A stretch of 64,000 bases of DNA from DASUPK01 sp963736305 (GCA_963736305.1 CAVTOD010000005.1:1-64000), one strand, 5' to 3'; shown: positions 48,340 to 57,449, counted from the stretch's first letter. Notes: generated from the letters alone by a model not told the origin. A program made the numbers and translations.

Positions 48340-49647
48340 CTACGTCCTGTCGAAAACCGACGCGCCTGGGAACTTGGCCCGGTCGCCGAGCTCCTCCTCG
48401 ATCCGCAGCAGGCGGTTGTACTTCGCCACGCGGTCCGAGCGCGAGGGGGCGCCGGTCTTGATCTGGCCGGCACCGGTGCCCACGGCGAGGTCGGCGATCG
48501 TCGTGTCCTCTGTCTCCCCCGATCGATGTGAGATCACAGTCGTGTAGCCGGCGTCGCGCGCGATCTGGATCGTCTCGAGGGTCTCGGTGAGGGTGCCGAT
48601 CTGATTGAGCTTGACGAGGATCGAGTTCGCGACGCCCGCATCGATTCCGCGACGCAGCCGCTCAGGGTTGGTGACGAAGTTGTCGTCACCGACGAGCTGG
48701 GCCTTGTCGCCGAGTCGCTCGGTCAGGAGCTTCCACCCATCCCAGTCCTCCTCGTCCATGCCGTCCTCGATCGAGACGACGGGGAAGCGGGCCCGGATGT
48801 CGTGCCAGTAGTCGGCCATCTCCTCCGCCGAGAGGGTCCGCCCCTCATGCTCGAGGACGTACGAGCCGTCCTTGAAGAACTCGCTGCTCGCGGGATCGAG
48901 GGCGATCACCACGTCGGATCCCGGGGCGTAACCCGCCTCCTCGATCGCGGCGATCAGGAAATCGAGCGCGGCCTGGTTGGACTCGAGATCCGGGGCGAAG
49001 CCGCCCTCGTCTCCCCCGCCAGTGGACAGGCCACGCTTGCTCAGCGTCCCCTTGAGCGCGTGGTAGACCTCGGCGCCCATCCGCAGGCACTCGGCGAAGG
49101 TCTCCGCTCCGGCGGGAACGACCATGAACTCCTGGAAGTCGACCGCGTTGTCCGCGTGGGCGCCACCGTTCAGCACGTTCATCATCGGCACCGGCAGCAG
49201 CTCCGCCGGGCCGGCGTCCTTGGCACCCGTCGCGGCGTAGAGCTCCGCGAAGTAGTCGTACAGCGGCTGGCCCGTGTCGGCGGCGGCCGCCCTGGCGGTC
49301 GCGAGCGACGCCCCGAGGATCGCGTTGGCGCCGAGCCGGCCCTTGTTGGGGGTCCCGTCGAGCTCGATCATCGTCCGGTCGAGCGCCGACTGCTCGGCGG
49401 CCCGGGCCCCCTTCAGGAGCTCGGCGATCTCGCCGTTGACGTGCGAGACCGCCTTGCCGACGGACTTGCCGCCATACTCGTCGCCGCCATCGCGTAGCTC
49501 GACCGCCTCGAACTCGCCCGTCGACGCACCGGAGGGCACGATCGCAAGCCCGCGGGCACCCGAGTCGAGCACGACCTCGACCTCGACCGTCGGGTTCCCC
49601 CGCGAGTCGAGCACCTGCCGCCCGTGAACGCTCTCGATCGTGGCCAT
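48340..49647 (-). CDS. eno: Enolase
   Basis: Phosphopyruvate hydratase, 435 aa. Conserved blocks: MATIESVHGRQVLDSRGNPTVEVEV, PSGASTGEFEAVELRDG, GGAHADNAVDFQEFM and GLSTGGGDEGGFAPD. Mg ligands are in ALDPASSEF, SIEDGMDEEDWDGW and VGDDNFVTN; the catalytic Lys is in ILVKLNQIGTLTET, followed by VISHRSGETEDTTIADL. ATG 49647 gives the canonical N-terminus, although the frame extends to 49698. It lies between mazG and ftsB, as in many Actinomycetota. Confidence 0.97.
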   Translation of the reverse strand: MATIESVHGRQVLDSRGNPTVEVEVVLDSGARGLAIVPSGASTGEFEAVELRDGGDEYGGKSVGKAVSHVNGEIAELLKGARAAEQSALDRTMIELDGTPNKGRLGANAILGASLATARAAAADTGQPLYDYFAELYAATGAKDAGPAELLPVPMMNVLNGGAHADNAVDFQEFMVVPAGAETFAECLRMGAEVYHALKGTLSKRGLSTGGGDEGGFAPDLESNQAALDFLIAAIEEAGYAPGSDVVIALDPASSEFFKDGSYVLEHEGRTLSAEEMADYWHDIRARFPVVSIEDGMDEEDWDGWKLLTERLGDKAQLVGDDNFVTNPERLRRGIDAGVANSILVKLNQIGTLTETLETIQIARDAGYTTVISHRSGETEDTTIADLAVGTGAGQIKTGAPSRSDRVAKYNRLLRIEEELGDRAKFPGASVFDRT

Positions 49648-49660
49648 CGCGCGCAGAACG

Positions 49661-50332
49661 CTATTCGACAAGCCGCCGAGCCGCCGAGCGCAGCGCAAGC
49701 TCAGGGTCGACGCCCAGCTGGCGGGACGCCGCGACGGCCTCCATCAGGAGAGTGCCGACCAGGTGCTCGGCATCGGCGCGGGTCTCAGGGTCCGCCTTCG
49801 GTCCGCCGGGCTTCTCGCTCGATGAAACGGGTTGCTCCTCGGCTTCGCTTCGGAGCACCCTCGCATCTCCCTCGGGATCGACGCGACGCAGGACCTTGCG
49901 GGCATAGAGCAGCGACGGCAGGTTCTCGGGCAGCTCGGCGGGCTCGCCGCCCCCCTCGACCTCGCGCTTGATCTCCTCCCACTGGGAGAGGACCTCGCCC
50001 GCGGTCTCGAGGTCCCTGTCCCCGTAGACGTGCGGATGGCGGCGGATCAGCTTCGCGGCGCAGGACTCGGCCACCGCGGCCAGGTCGCCCTCCCCGCGCT
50101 CCTCGAGCAGCAACGAGAGGAAGAGGACCTGGAAGAGAACGTCCCCGAGCTCATCGACCATCGCCGAGGTGTCGTCGCGGTTCGCCGCGTCGGCGAGCTC
50201 GTAGGCCTCCTCGACCGTGTGCGGGACGATCGAGCGGGCGTCCTGCTCTCGGTCCCAGGGGCACTCGCGCCGCAGGCGCCGGGTGACCTCGTCGAGGTGC
50301 TGAATGGCTTCCAGGTACGACGGCGAGGCGAT
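49661..50332 (-). CDS. mazG: Nucleoside triphosphate pyrophosphohydrolase MazG, with palindromic-element insertion
   Basis: House-cleaning NTP pyrophosphatase. LRRECPWDREQDARSIVPHTVEEAYELADA and VDELGDVLFQVLFLSLLLEER carry the ExxE and ExxD metal motifs. The C-terminal part is interrupted by a segment encoded by an extra 48-base element (ARVLRSEAEEQPVSSSE), inserted in frame in a surface-like linker. No ATG/GTG/TTG exists in frame between the upstream stop and the conserved region, so the initiation codon is unresolved (the limit given is the first codon after the PpiC gene stop). It sits between the PpiC-type foldase and eno. Confidence 0.85.
   Translation of the reverse strand: MASPSYLEAIQHLDEVTRRLRRECPWDREQDARSIVPHTVEEAYELADAANRDDTSAMVDELGDVLFQVLFLSLLLEERGEGDLAAVAESCAAKLIRRHPHVYGDRDLETAGEVLSQWEEIKREVEGGGEPAELPENLPSLLYARKVLRRVDPEGDARVLRSEAEEQPVSSSEKPGGPKADPETRADAEHLVGTLLMEAVAASRQLGVDPELALRSAARRLVE
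49819..49866 (-). repeat. Palindromic element copy 2, inside mazG
   Basis: Read on the minus strand, GATGCGAGGGTGCTCCGAAG...CGAGGAGCAACCCGTTTCATCG forms a hairpin. Its arms (ATGCGAGGGTGCTCCGAA and GGAGCAACCCGTT) match copy 1 near ybdK at 31 positions, while the loops differ. It is translated in frame as part of MazG. Confidence 0.62.
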
Positions 50333-51714
50333 TAGCCGCTGGGCGTGAGGCCGGAGATGCCGCTCGGCGCTACCGGGGCCGCCGTGGCCGCCCCGGCGGG
50401 ATGCGGTGCCTGAGGGGAGGCTCCGGTCGCCGGGAGGAACGGCTTGATTGAGCCGGGCGCGGCGGGAGTCGGCCCGGTGCCGGTGCACTGCAGCTGGCCG
50501 CCGCTGCTCGGGGCGCCCTGAGCAGCCTGAGCCTCCTGGCAGAACGAGAAGACCGGTGCGGGGCAACCGGTGCCCGACTGCCCGGGCTGCGAGGGGGCGA
50601 GCTTGTCGGGGTTGCAGGTGGGACCGCCGCCGTTGAAGTTGTCGCAACCCTCGACGACATAGTCGCTCGCGCACTGGGTCAGGTTCGTCCAGTAGTCGCG
50701 GAAGTCGGTGCCGAAGGCCGTCAGGGCCTCCTGTTGCTGCTGCGACTTGATCTGCGTCTTGATCTGGTCGCTGACCCTGCCGCCGGCTCCACCGGTCTGC
50801 GAGGCGATCGTGTCGTTGAGGCCCTGGACCTGCTCGGGAGTGGCGCTCTTCACCTCGAAGACGAAGTTGCCGGTGGAGGTCCTGATGGGGCCCTGGACCT
50901 CGTTCAGGGGCGCCTTGAAGATGTCGTCGTCGAGAGGCTGCTGGAAGGAGCCCGGCACCACATCGGTACGGAGCCCCCCCTTGTCCTTCGAGGTGGGGTC
51001 GGTCGAGTACTGCGCCGCGACCTTCTTCCAGTTGGCGTCCGAGTCGTCCGTGCGGAGTGCCTGGTAGGCCAGATCGATCTGGTGTGCGTCCGTGTTCTGG
51101 ATGACCCGGATCGTGCGCTTCGCCGGCTGCGTGAACTGAGACTTGTTGGCGTCGTAGTAGTCCTGGGCGTCGCTGTCGGAAACGTTCCCGACGCTGTTCT
51201 GAATCTCGTCCTGGATCTTGTTCTGGATCAGCTGGAGCTTCGCCCGCTCCAGGACGTCGGCGTCGGTCAGGCCCGCCTGGTCGCGCGCCTTCACGTACTC
51301 CGCCTGGGTCTTGAACTGCGACTTGATCTGCTGCAGCGACTGCTGGACCTCGGTGTCGGTGAAGGTGAGCCCGCGCTTGTGGCCCTCCCCGACGATCCAG
51401 GCGATCTGGAGGGCCGTCTGCATCGCCTGGTCCTTGAGCTGCTTGTACTGGGGATCGCTGGGCTGCGGGACCGACTGGGCGCCGCTCTGCTTCGCGGTCT
51501 GCACCAGGAAGTGGTTGAAGTTCGCCTTGCTGATGTGGCCGTCCTGGGCCAGGCCCGGGACGTCGATGTTCGGATCGTCGATCACGGCGACGTCGTCCGA
51601 GGGCACGCTCGGGTGGCCGACGCCGACAGCGGCGGCGACGATCACGACGGTCAACACGAGGGTTGCGCCGAAAAGGATCGCCAGGTTGCGCTTCGAGAAG
51701 AATCCGCGATTCAC
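50332..51714 (-). CDS. SurA/PpiC-type peptidyl-prolyl isomerase lipoprotein-like foldase
   Basis: Membrane-anchored foldase of 460 aa from GTG 51714. A transmembrane helix (LAILFGATLVLTVVIVAAAVG) is followed by a SurA_N-like domain (SKANFNHFLVQTAKQSGAQS...), a PPIC domain with RTIRVIQNTD, WKKVAAQYSTDPTSKDKGGLRTDVVPGSF and GPIRTSTGNFVFEV, then a Pro/Gly/Ser-rich tail with several cysteines (SDYVVEGCDNFNGGGPTC). Start chosen to give a clean anchor; the upstream extension overlaps mfd. It assists folding of exported proteins. Its stop overlaps the first codon attributed to mazG. Confidence 0.85.
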   Translation of the reverse strand: MNRGFFSKRNLAILFGATLVLTVVIVAAAVGVGHPSVPSDDVAVIDDPNIDVPGLAQDGHISKANFNHFLVQTAKQSGAQSVPQPSDPQYKQLKDQAMQTALQIAWIVGEGHKRGLTFTDTEVQQSLQQIKSQFKTQAEYVKARDQAGLTDADVLERAKLQLIQNKIQDEIQNSVGNVSDSDAQDYYDANKSQFTQPAKRTIRVIQNTDAHQIDLAYQALRTDDSDANWKKVAAQYSTDPTSKDKGGLRTDVVPGSFQQPLDDDIFKAPLNEVQGPIRTSTGNFVFEVKSATPEQVQGLNDTIASQTGGAGGRVSDQIKTQIKSQQQQEALTAFGTDFRDYWTNLTQCASDYVVEGCDNFNGGGPTCNPDKLAPSQPGQSGTGCPAPVFSFCQEAQAAQGAPSSGGQLQCTGTGPTPAAPGSIKPFLPATGASPQAPHPAGAATAAPVAPSGISGLTPSG

Positions 51715-51740
51715 AGGGGCGGCAGCATAACCGGCATCAC

Positions 51741-54700
51741 CTAAGTCGGCGCTAAGGCGGCGCTCGCCGCGCCCAGCCCGTCTACCAGCGCGAGCAGGGC
51801 GCCCAGCCTCGCCCCGGCCTCCTCGGGCACCGGGACGGCGATCGTCCGCTCCCGCCACTGATAGATCGCCTCAGGGACGTGCTCGTTGAGGACGCCGACC
51901 CCCTCGGAATCGAGCTCGATCGGCGAGACCCGCAGGCGCCCGGCCCGGAACTCGACGTTCCTCGCGCCCATGTCGCCCAACGCGATCCGCACGCGCTGAA
52001 GGTCGAGCAGGTTGGCGACCGAGTCCGGCAGCGGCCCGAAGCGGTCGGTCAGCTCCTCCCGCAGGGCGCGAAGCTCGCCCGGCTCCCGGGCCGCCGCGAC
52101 CCGCCTGTGCACGTCGATCTTGGCGGCCTCGAAGGGGATGTAATCGGCCGGAACGTAGGCGTCGACGTCCACGTCGATCCGCACCGGCTCTCTCGGCTCC
52201 GCGGGCAGCTCGGTGATGCCCGCGCGCAGCTCCTCGGCGGCGTCCTCGAGCATCTGGCAGTAGAGCTCGAAGCCCACCGCCGCGACGTGGCCGGACTGCT
52301 CGTCCCCGAGCAGGTTGCCGGCGCCGCGGATCTCGAGGTCGCGCATCGCGACCCGGAAGCCCGAACCGAGCTCGGTGTTGTCCGAGAGCGTCGAGAGCCG
52401 CGCCGCGGCGTCGGCCGTCAGCGACTCCGCCGAGGGATAGAGCAGGTATGCGAAGGCACGCTCGCGACTCCGGCCCACCCGGCCCCTGATCTGGTAGGCC
52501 TGGGCGAGACCGAGCTGGTCCGCCCTCTCCACCAGGAGGGTGTTCGCGTTCGGGATGTCGAGGCCGGACTCGATGATCGTCGTCGCCACGAGGCAGTCGT
52601 GCTCACCGCGGACGAAGCCGAGCATCGTCGCCTCGAGCGCCAGCTCATCCATCTGACCGTGCGCCTCGGCGAAGCGAACGCCCGGGCAGAGGGCGCGGAG
52701 GCGCTCCGCGGTCTCGTGCAGCGAGTCGATCCGGTTGTGGAGGAAGAAGACCTGGCCGCCCCGCTCCTTCTCGCGCACGATCGCCCTCTTCACGAGGTCC
52801 TCGTCGTAGGGGCCGACGTGGGTCCGCACCGGGCGGCGGCCCTCGGGCGGCGTCTCGATCACGGAGATGTCACGCAGGCCGGCGAGAGACATCTGCAGCG
52901 TTCGGGGGATCGGAGTCGCCGACAGGGAGAGGACGTCCACCTTCAGCTTGAGCTGGCGGAGCAGCTCCTTCTGCTTGACCCCGAAGCGCTGCTCCTCGTC
53001 CACGATCAGCAGGCCGAGGTCCTTGCCGCGGACGTCCCGCGAGAGGAGGCGGTGGGTCCCGATCAGGATGTCCACCTTGCCCTCCGCGTAGCGGGCGAGC
53101 GACTCCTTGATCTCGGCCGGCCTGCGCAGCCGGGAGACCATCTCGACGATGAACGGCGTGTCGGCGAAGCGCTCGCGGAAAGTGCCGAAGTGCTGCTGGG
53201 CGAGAATCGTGGTCGGGACGAGCATCATCACCTGCTTGCCGTCGGCGACCGCCTTGTGCGCGGCGCGAAGGGCGATCTCGGTCTTGCCGTAGCCCACGTC
53301 TCCGCAGATCAACCGGTCCATCGGCTTCTCGGACTCCATGTCCGCCTTGACGGCGTCGATCGCGTCCATCTGATCGGGCGTCTCGCGGTATGGGAACGCC
53401 GCCTCGAATTCCATCTGCATCTCCCCGTCGGGGGGGAAGGTGTGACCAGTCCTGACCTGGCGCTCGGCGTAGAGGTTGATCAGCTCACCCGCCATCGCGC
53501 TCGCGGCTTTCCGCGCACGCGATTTGAGGCTTTGCCAGCGCTTTCCGCCGAGCGGGCTGAGAGAGGGCTCGTCGCCCTCCGCCCCGATGTAGCGGCTGAT
53601 CCGGGCCAGCTGATCGGTCGGCGCGAAGACGCGGTCGCCGCCTCGGTACTCGAGCTCGAGGTAGTCGCGGGTCACTCCGGCGAGCGTCTTGGTGTCGAAG
53701 CCCGAGAAGCGCGCGATGCCGTGGTCCTCGTGGACGACGTAGTCGCCGACTCGCAGCTCGATCGCGGCCGCCAGCCTCGCCCTCGCCGAGACGGGCGCCG
53801 CCGCGCGGCGGCGATGGACCAGGCGCCGCTGCGGGATCACCGCCAATTGCAGCTCTGGAGCCAGGAATCCCTCCCTCAGCCGGGCCTCGGCGAAGCTCAC
53901 CCCCGCCTCCTCGGGAGCGCGTTCGCCGAGGAAAGGCACGTCGAGCCGGCTCAGGTTGAAGCGCGTGCGCTCCGCCTCGCCGCGGCCCTCGAAGGCCACG
54001 ACGGTCCGGTAACCCGACCGGGTGAGCTTCTCGAGCTCGCCCTCGGCCTCGGCGAGAGTGCGCGAGGGGAACTCCGCCCGCTGGGCCCTGAAGGAATGGT
54101 CCTGCCCGGTGTCCGCGCCCAATGACAGGCCGGCGCGCGCCTGGAGCGGATCGGCGACATCGACGTAGAGACGGCGCGCCTCCTCCTCGAGGATCGCGGC
54201 GGTGACGTCCTCCCAGTGGTCATGGAGGGCTCCCGGGATCTCCTCGGCGGCCGCGATCACGACCAGCGCCTCGGAGGGAACGAGGTCGAGCGGAGAGAGG
54301 AAGCCCCCGGGGTCGGCGTCCTCCCGGTGCTCGGCGGAGAGCTCGGCCGCCGGAGCGAGCTCGACCCGGTCGGCCTCGCCGAGCGAGCGCTGGGTGAAGA
54401 CCGAGAAGCGGCGCATCGAATCGATCTCGTCGCCGAAGAGCTCGACCCGGATCGCCTGCTCCTCCGTCGCCGGGTAGACGTCCAGGATCCCGCCGCGCAG
54501 GGCGAACTGCCCGCGCTCCTCGACCTGATCGGTGCGGTCATATCCGGCGTCCGCGAGCAGCAGCGTGACGTCATCGAGGTCGACCGCCTCGCCCTTGTGG
54601 AGGGCGAGGCTCTCGGGCCTGAGTTCCGGGTCCGGGACCTTCTCGGCCAGCGCGATCGCGCTGGCGACGACGACCGCGGATGGATCGGCCATCGCGTTCA

Positions 54701-55028
54701 TCGCGGCGATCCGGAGGCCCGCGAGGTGCGGCGGTGGATCCAGGTGGGACTCGAAGGTGGTCCCCCGCGAGGGATAGATGTGGACACCTCGTGGCGCCAG
54801 GAAGGCCTTCAGGTCACCGGCGAGGTCGCGGGCGGAGCGATCGTCCGCGGCGACGACCACCGTCGGGCCCTCGCTCCGCGACTCGATCAGCGCAGCCAGC
54901 AGGTATGGACGCAGCGAGGCCGATACGTAGGCGTCCACGACCGACCCACCTGCGGCGGGCAGCGCGTCGCGGAGCGCCACCAAACGCTCATTGCTCTGGG
55001 CGATCTCTAGAAGTGGTCTCAGCGACAT
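51741..55028 (-). CDS. mfd: Transcription-repair coupling factor Mfd
   Basis: Couples stalled RNA polymerase removal to nucleotide excision repair. About 1095 aa from ATG 55028 (MSLRPLLEIAQSNERLV). Order of domains: UvrB-like region with YPSRGTTFESHLDPP and RGGILDVYP; RNA polymerase-interaction domain VGDYVVHEDHGIARF; helicase core with GDVGYGKTEIALRAA, DEEQRFG and SATPIPRTLQMSL; relay GRVGRSRERAFAYL; the C-terminal TRCF domain (RIDVDVDAYVPADYI...). The last residues are somewhat divergent. An upstream in-frame start at 55079 would add 17 residues without homology and is not preferred. Confidence 0.95.
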   Translation of the reverse strand: MSLRPLLEIAQSNERLVALRDALPAAGGSVVDAYVSASLRPYLLAALIESRSEGPTVVVAADDRSARDLAGDLKAFLAPRGVHIYPSRGTTFESHLDPPPHLAGLRIAAMNAMADPSAVVVASAIALAEKVPDPELRPESLALHKGEAVDLDDVTLLLADAGYDRTDQVEERGQFALRGGILDVYPATEEQAIRVELFGDEIDSMRRFSVFTQRSLGEADRVELAPAAELSAEHREDADPGGFLSPLDLVPSEALVVIAAAEEIPGALHDHWEDVTAAILEEEARRLYVDVADPLQARAGLSLGADTGQDHSFRAQRAEFPSRTLAEAEGELEKLTRSGYRTVVAFEGRGEAERTRFNLSRLDVPFLGERAPEEAGVSFAEARLREGFLAPELQLAVIPQRRLVHRRRAAAPVSARARLAAAIELRVGDYVVHEDHGIARFSGFDTKTLAGVTRDYLELEYRGGDRVFAPTDQLARISRYIGAEGDEPSLSPLGGKRWQSLKSRARKAASAMAGELINLYAERQVRTGHTFPPDGEMQMEFEAAFPYRETPDQMDAIDAVKADMESEKPMDRLICGDVGYGKTEIALRAAHKAVADGKQVMMLVPTTILAQQHFGTFRERFADTPFIVEMVSRLRRPAEIKESLARYAEGKVDILIGTHRLLSRDVRGKDLGLLIVDEEQRFGVKQKELLRQLKLKVDVLSLSATPIPRTLQMSLAGLRDISVIETPPEGRRPVRTHVGPYDEDLVKRAIVREKERGGQVFFLHNRIDSLHETAERLRALCPGVRFAEAHGQMDELALEATMLGFVRGEHDCLVATTIIESGLDIPNANTLLVERADQLGLAQAYQIRGRVGRSRERAFAYLLYPSAESLTADAAARLSTLSDNTELGSGFRVAMRDLEIRGAGNLLGDEQSGHVAAVGFELYCQMLEDAAEELRAGITELPAEPREPVRIDVDVDAYVPADYIPFEAAKIDVHRRVAAAREPGELRALREELTDRFGPLPDSVANLLDLQRVRIALGDMGARNVEFRAGRLRVSPIELDSEGVGVLNEHVPEAIYQWRERTIAVPVPEEAGARLGALLALVDGLGAASAALAPT

Positions 55029-55154
55029 TTGGACACGACGAACGCCCGGATCGGCGATCCGGGTCGTACGTCCGGGCACGGGCCCGGCCTCAATCGAGCT
55101 TAGCTACCCGGATCACTGGGTAGGCAGCAGGCGTCAACCGGACAGGGAGGTCTG

Positions 55155-55253
55155 ATGAGTACGGTCATCCCAGTAGCGGCGCTCGGTCTAGGCTGGATCG
55201 GCGTTGTGATCGTTGTACTGGTGGTGCTCTGGCTGCTGACCAGAGTGTTCTGA
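55155..55253 (+). CDS. 32-aa single-pass membrane microprotein
   Basis: ATG 55155 is preceded by GGGAGG at ideal spacing. The peptide starts MSTVIPVAALGLGWIGVVIVVL, continues as VVLWLLTRVF and ends at TGA 55251-55253. Almost the entire chain is one hydrophobic helix with a short charged C-terminus (TR). The strong ribosome site and clean helix favour a real small protein over a chance frame. It sits between mfd and an enoyl-CoA hydratase, on the other strand, so it has its own promoter. Confidence 0.6.
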   Translation: MSTVIPVAALGLGWIGVVIVVLVVLWLLTRVF

Positions 55254-55318
55254 GCACGAGTCGCTTCGCGCTTAACGCCAAGCGCCCACCTCGAGGCCGG
55301 CGGCCACGCCGGAGAGGA

Positions 55319-56041
55319 CTAGGGGCGCCCGTACGGCAGGCCCGGGCCGGTGCGCTGCCACTCGACCTGGCCACGGCCCTCGTCGGCCGAGCGCTCCACC
55401 ACGCCGTCCCAGCGGTGGAGCATCTGCTTGAGCTGGGCCACCGCCTCGGGCGGATGGGTCGCCACCTCGGCGGCGAGATCGAGAGCCGCGTCCTCCGTGC
55501 CCGCGGCCGGCGCAACGCGGTGGACCAGGCCCATTCGAAGCGCCTCGTCCGCGCTCACGTTCCGCGAGGTGAGCAGCAGATACTTCGCGGTCGCGAGGCC
55601 GCAGAGGCTGACGAGCCGCGCGGGGCCGACGGGAACGCCGAGCTCAGCGCCCGGGAAGCGCATCCTCAGGTTCGATCCGCCGACTCGCAGGTCGCAGGCG
55701 ACCGCGATCTCGGCGCCACCGCCGACGACGGAGCCATGGCAGGCCGCGACGGTCGGCTTCGGAAAGGCGGTCAGCACGTCGTAGAGCTGGGCAAAGAGCT
55801 CCATTCGCCTGACCCTGCCCTCCTCGTCGAGCTCCTCCTTCACGTCCGCCCCGGCGGAGAGGCCGAGGTGGTCGTTGGAGGAGATCACCAGGACCCGCGC
55901 CTCCGTGTCGCCCTTCGCGCGGTCCAGATGGGTGAGGAGCTCCTCGAGCATCTCGGTGTTGATCGCGTTCCGGGCCTTCTCCCTCTCCAGGCGGATCAGG
56001 GCGACGTGCTTCTCGTCGACGCCGTAGCTGGTCAGCGGCAT
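55319..56041 (-). CDS. Enoyl-CoA hydratase/isomerase family protein
   Basis: Crotonase-fold enzyme of 240 aa. LSAGADVKEELDEEG and CHGSVVGGGAEIAVACDLRVGG provide the oxyanion-hole glycines; FPGAELGVPVGPARLVSLCG carries the position of a catalytic Glu, and the C-terminal trimerisation helix follows. Role in fatty-acid or aromatic-CoA degradation is likely but the substrate is unknown. Its ATG overlaps the pth stop by one base (TGATG), so it is translationally coupled to pth, an unusual partner. Confidence 0.88.
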   Translation of the reverse strand: MPLTSYGVDEKHVALIRLEREKARNAINTEMLEELLTHLDRAKGDTEARVLVISSNDHLGLSAGADVKEELDEEGRVRRMELFAQLYDVLTAFPKPTVAACHGSVVGGGAEIAVACDLRVGGSNLRMRFPGAELGVPVGPARLVSLCGLATAKYLLLTSRNVSADEALRMGLVHRVAPAAGTEDAALDLAAEVATHPPEAVAQLKQMLHRWDGVVERSADEGRGQVEWQRTGPGLPYGRP

Positions 56042-56679
56042 CAGTCCGTCTCCCGGTCGGGTTCCGGCTCGACCCCGGCGACCTTCTCGACCAGGCGCCC
56101 GGCCTCGTCGGCCGCCTCGTGGATCAACCGCTCGACCTCCTCCTTCGACTCTCGGAAGCGGGACAGCACGTAGTCGGAGACCGCCTCGGGATCGGTGCTT
56201 TCGGGCCGGCCCACTCCGCCGCGCACCCGCCAGAAGTCCTTGCCGCCCAGGCCCTGGTTGAGGCTCTTCAGGCCGTTGTGGCCGGCGACCCCACCCCCGA
56301 GCTTGCTGCGGACCTCGCCGAAGGGGAGATCGATCTCGTCGTGGACGGCAATCACGTGGTCCAGCGGCACGCCGAGCTCGCCGCGGGCCGGGCCGACGGC
56401 GGACCCGGAATCGTTCATGAAGGTCTGGGGAAGGAGGATCGCGACGCGGGGGCCGCCGGGGCCCGTGCGGCCTTCTGCGAACAGGCCGCCATAGCGGCGC
56501 CGGCCCTTCGGCATCTGCCAGCGGCGCGAGAGCTCGGAGGCGACCTGGAAGCCGAGGTTGTGCCGGGTTCCGGCGTAGCGATCGCCGGGATTGCCGAGCC
56601 CGACGATCAGCGCGTCCGCCCGGGAGTCACGGCCTTCCGAGCCGCGAGGGCGCCGCGACCGGCGGCGAAGCAGGGACAG
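56041..56679 (-). CDS. pth: Peptidyl-tRNA hydrolase, start codon unclear
   Basis: Recycles peptidyl-tRNA. Conserved motifs are DALIVGLGNPGDRYAGTRHNLGF (catalytic His in RHN), LLPQTFMNDSG, HDEIDLPFGEVRSKLGGGVAGHNGLKS and VSDYVLSRF. The first ATG in the frame, 56514, would cut off the GLGNPG motif and catalytic His, so the real start lies further up. There the frame continues to CTG 56679, directly after the rplY stop; candidates are CTG 56679 or 56673, or a start altered by an indel. Neighbour rplY, on the same strand, is the classical partner of pth. Confidence 0.88.
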   Translation of the reverse strand: MSLLRRRSRRPRGSEGRDSRADALIVGLGNPGDRYAGTRHNLGFQVASELSRRWQMPKGRRRYGGLFAEGRTGPGGPRVAILLPQTFMNDSGSAVGPARGELGVPLDHVIAVHDEIDLPFGEVRSKLGGGVAGHNGLKSLNQGLGGKDFWRVRGGVGRPESTDPEAVSDYVLSRFRESKEEVERLIHEAADEAGRLVEKVAGVEPEPDRETD

Positions 56680-56682
56680 CGG

Positions 56683-57399
56683 CTACTCCCCGCCGGATTC
56701 GTCGCCGCCGCCGCCCTCGCCCTCGGGGGCTTCAGCCTGCTCGCCCTCGGCAGCCTCCTCGCCCTCCGGGGCCTCCTCGCCCTCGCCGACGAGCTCGGCC
56801 TCCTCCTCGAGCTCGGGCTCGGGCTCTTCCTCGACCCGCGGCGGGCTCAAGGTCGCGATGGTGATCTCCTCGGGATCGTCAGCCATGAACTTCACCCCGG
56901 TTGGGGCGGCGACGGTCGCCAGCGAGACCGTGTCGTTGATCTGCATCTCGGAGACATCGACGATGATCTGCTCCGGGATCGCGGTCGGCAGCGCCTCGAC
57001 GGTGATCTCGCGCGTGACGTGCTCCAGCACGCCCCCCTCGCGGACGCCGGGCGCGTTGTCGGCGCCCTCGAGCTCGATCGCGACCTCGGACTGGATCTCC
57101 TCGTCGAGGCGGACCTCGAGGCAGTCGAGGTGCGTCACCTCGCCGCGAACGGGGTGATGCTGCTGCTCCTTGATGACCACCGGGACGGCGGAGGATCCGT
57201 CGACCTCGAGGTCGAGCAGCGTCTGACCTTCCTGAAGAACGTTGCGCAGCTCGCGCGCCGGCACCTGGAACGGACGCGCCTCGCCGCCCTGTCCGTAGAC
57301 CACGCCGGGGACCAGCCCGTCCTTGCGCAGGCGGCGCGTGGCCCGCGACCCGAAGATCTCGCGAGGTGAAACTTTGAGTTTCGTTCGGCCCTGTGCCAT
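56683..57399 (-). CDS. rplY: 50S ribosomal protein L25, Ctc form
   Basis: Binds 5S rRNA. Product of 238 aa: the N-terminal L25 domain (KLKVSPREIFGSRATRRLRKDGLVPGVVYG) plus the longer C-terminal TL5/Ctc domain (about 100-190), then a tail of about 40 residues almost entirely Glu, Ala and Gly (EEAPEGEEAAEGEQAEAPE). This acidic tail is common in actinobacterial Ctc. It is divergent from the UbiB-like gene, separated by only 50 bases, and is upstream of pth in the same transcript. Confidence 0.95.
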   Translation of the reverse strand: MAQGRTKLKVSPREIFGSRATRRLRKDGLVPGVVYGQGGEARPFQVPARELRNVLQEGQTLLDLEVDGSSAVPVVIKEQQHHPVRGEVTHLDCLEVRLDEEIQSEVAIELEGADNAPGVREGGVLEHVTREITVEALPTAIPEQIIVDVSEMQINDTVSLATVAAPTGVKFMADDPEEITIATLSPPRVEEEPEPELEEEAELVGEGEEAPEGEEAAEGEQAEAPEGEGGGGDESGGE

Positions 57400-57449
57400 G
57401 AGAATGAGAAGCTACGCTCGCGGGCCAGGATAGGAAATGACGGGACACC

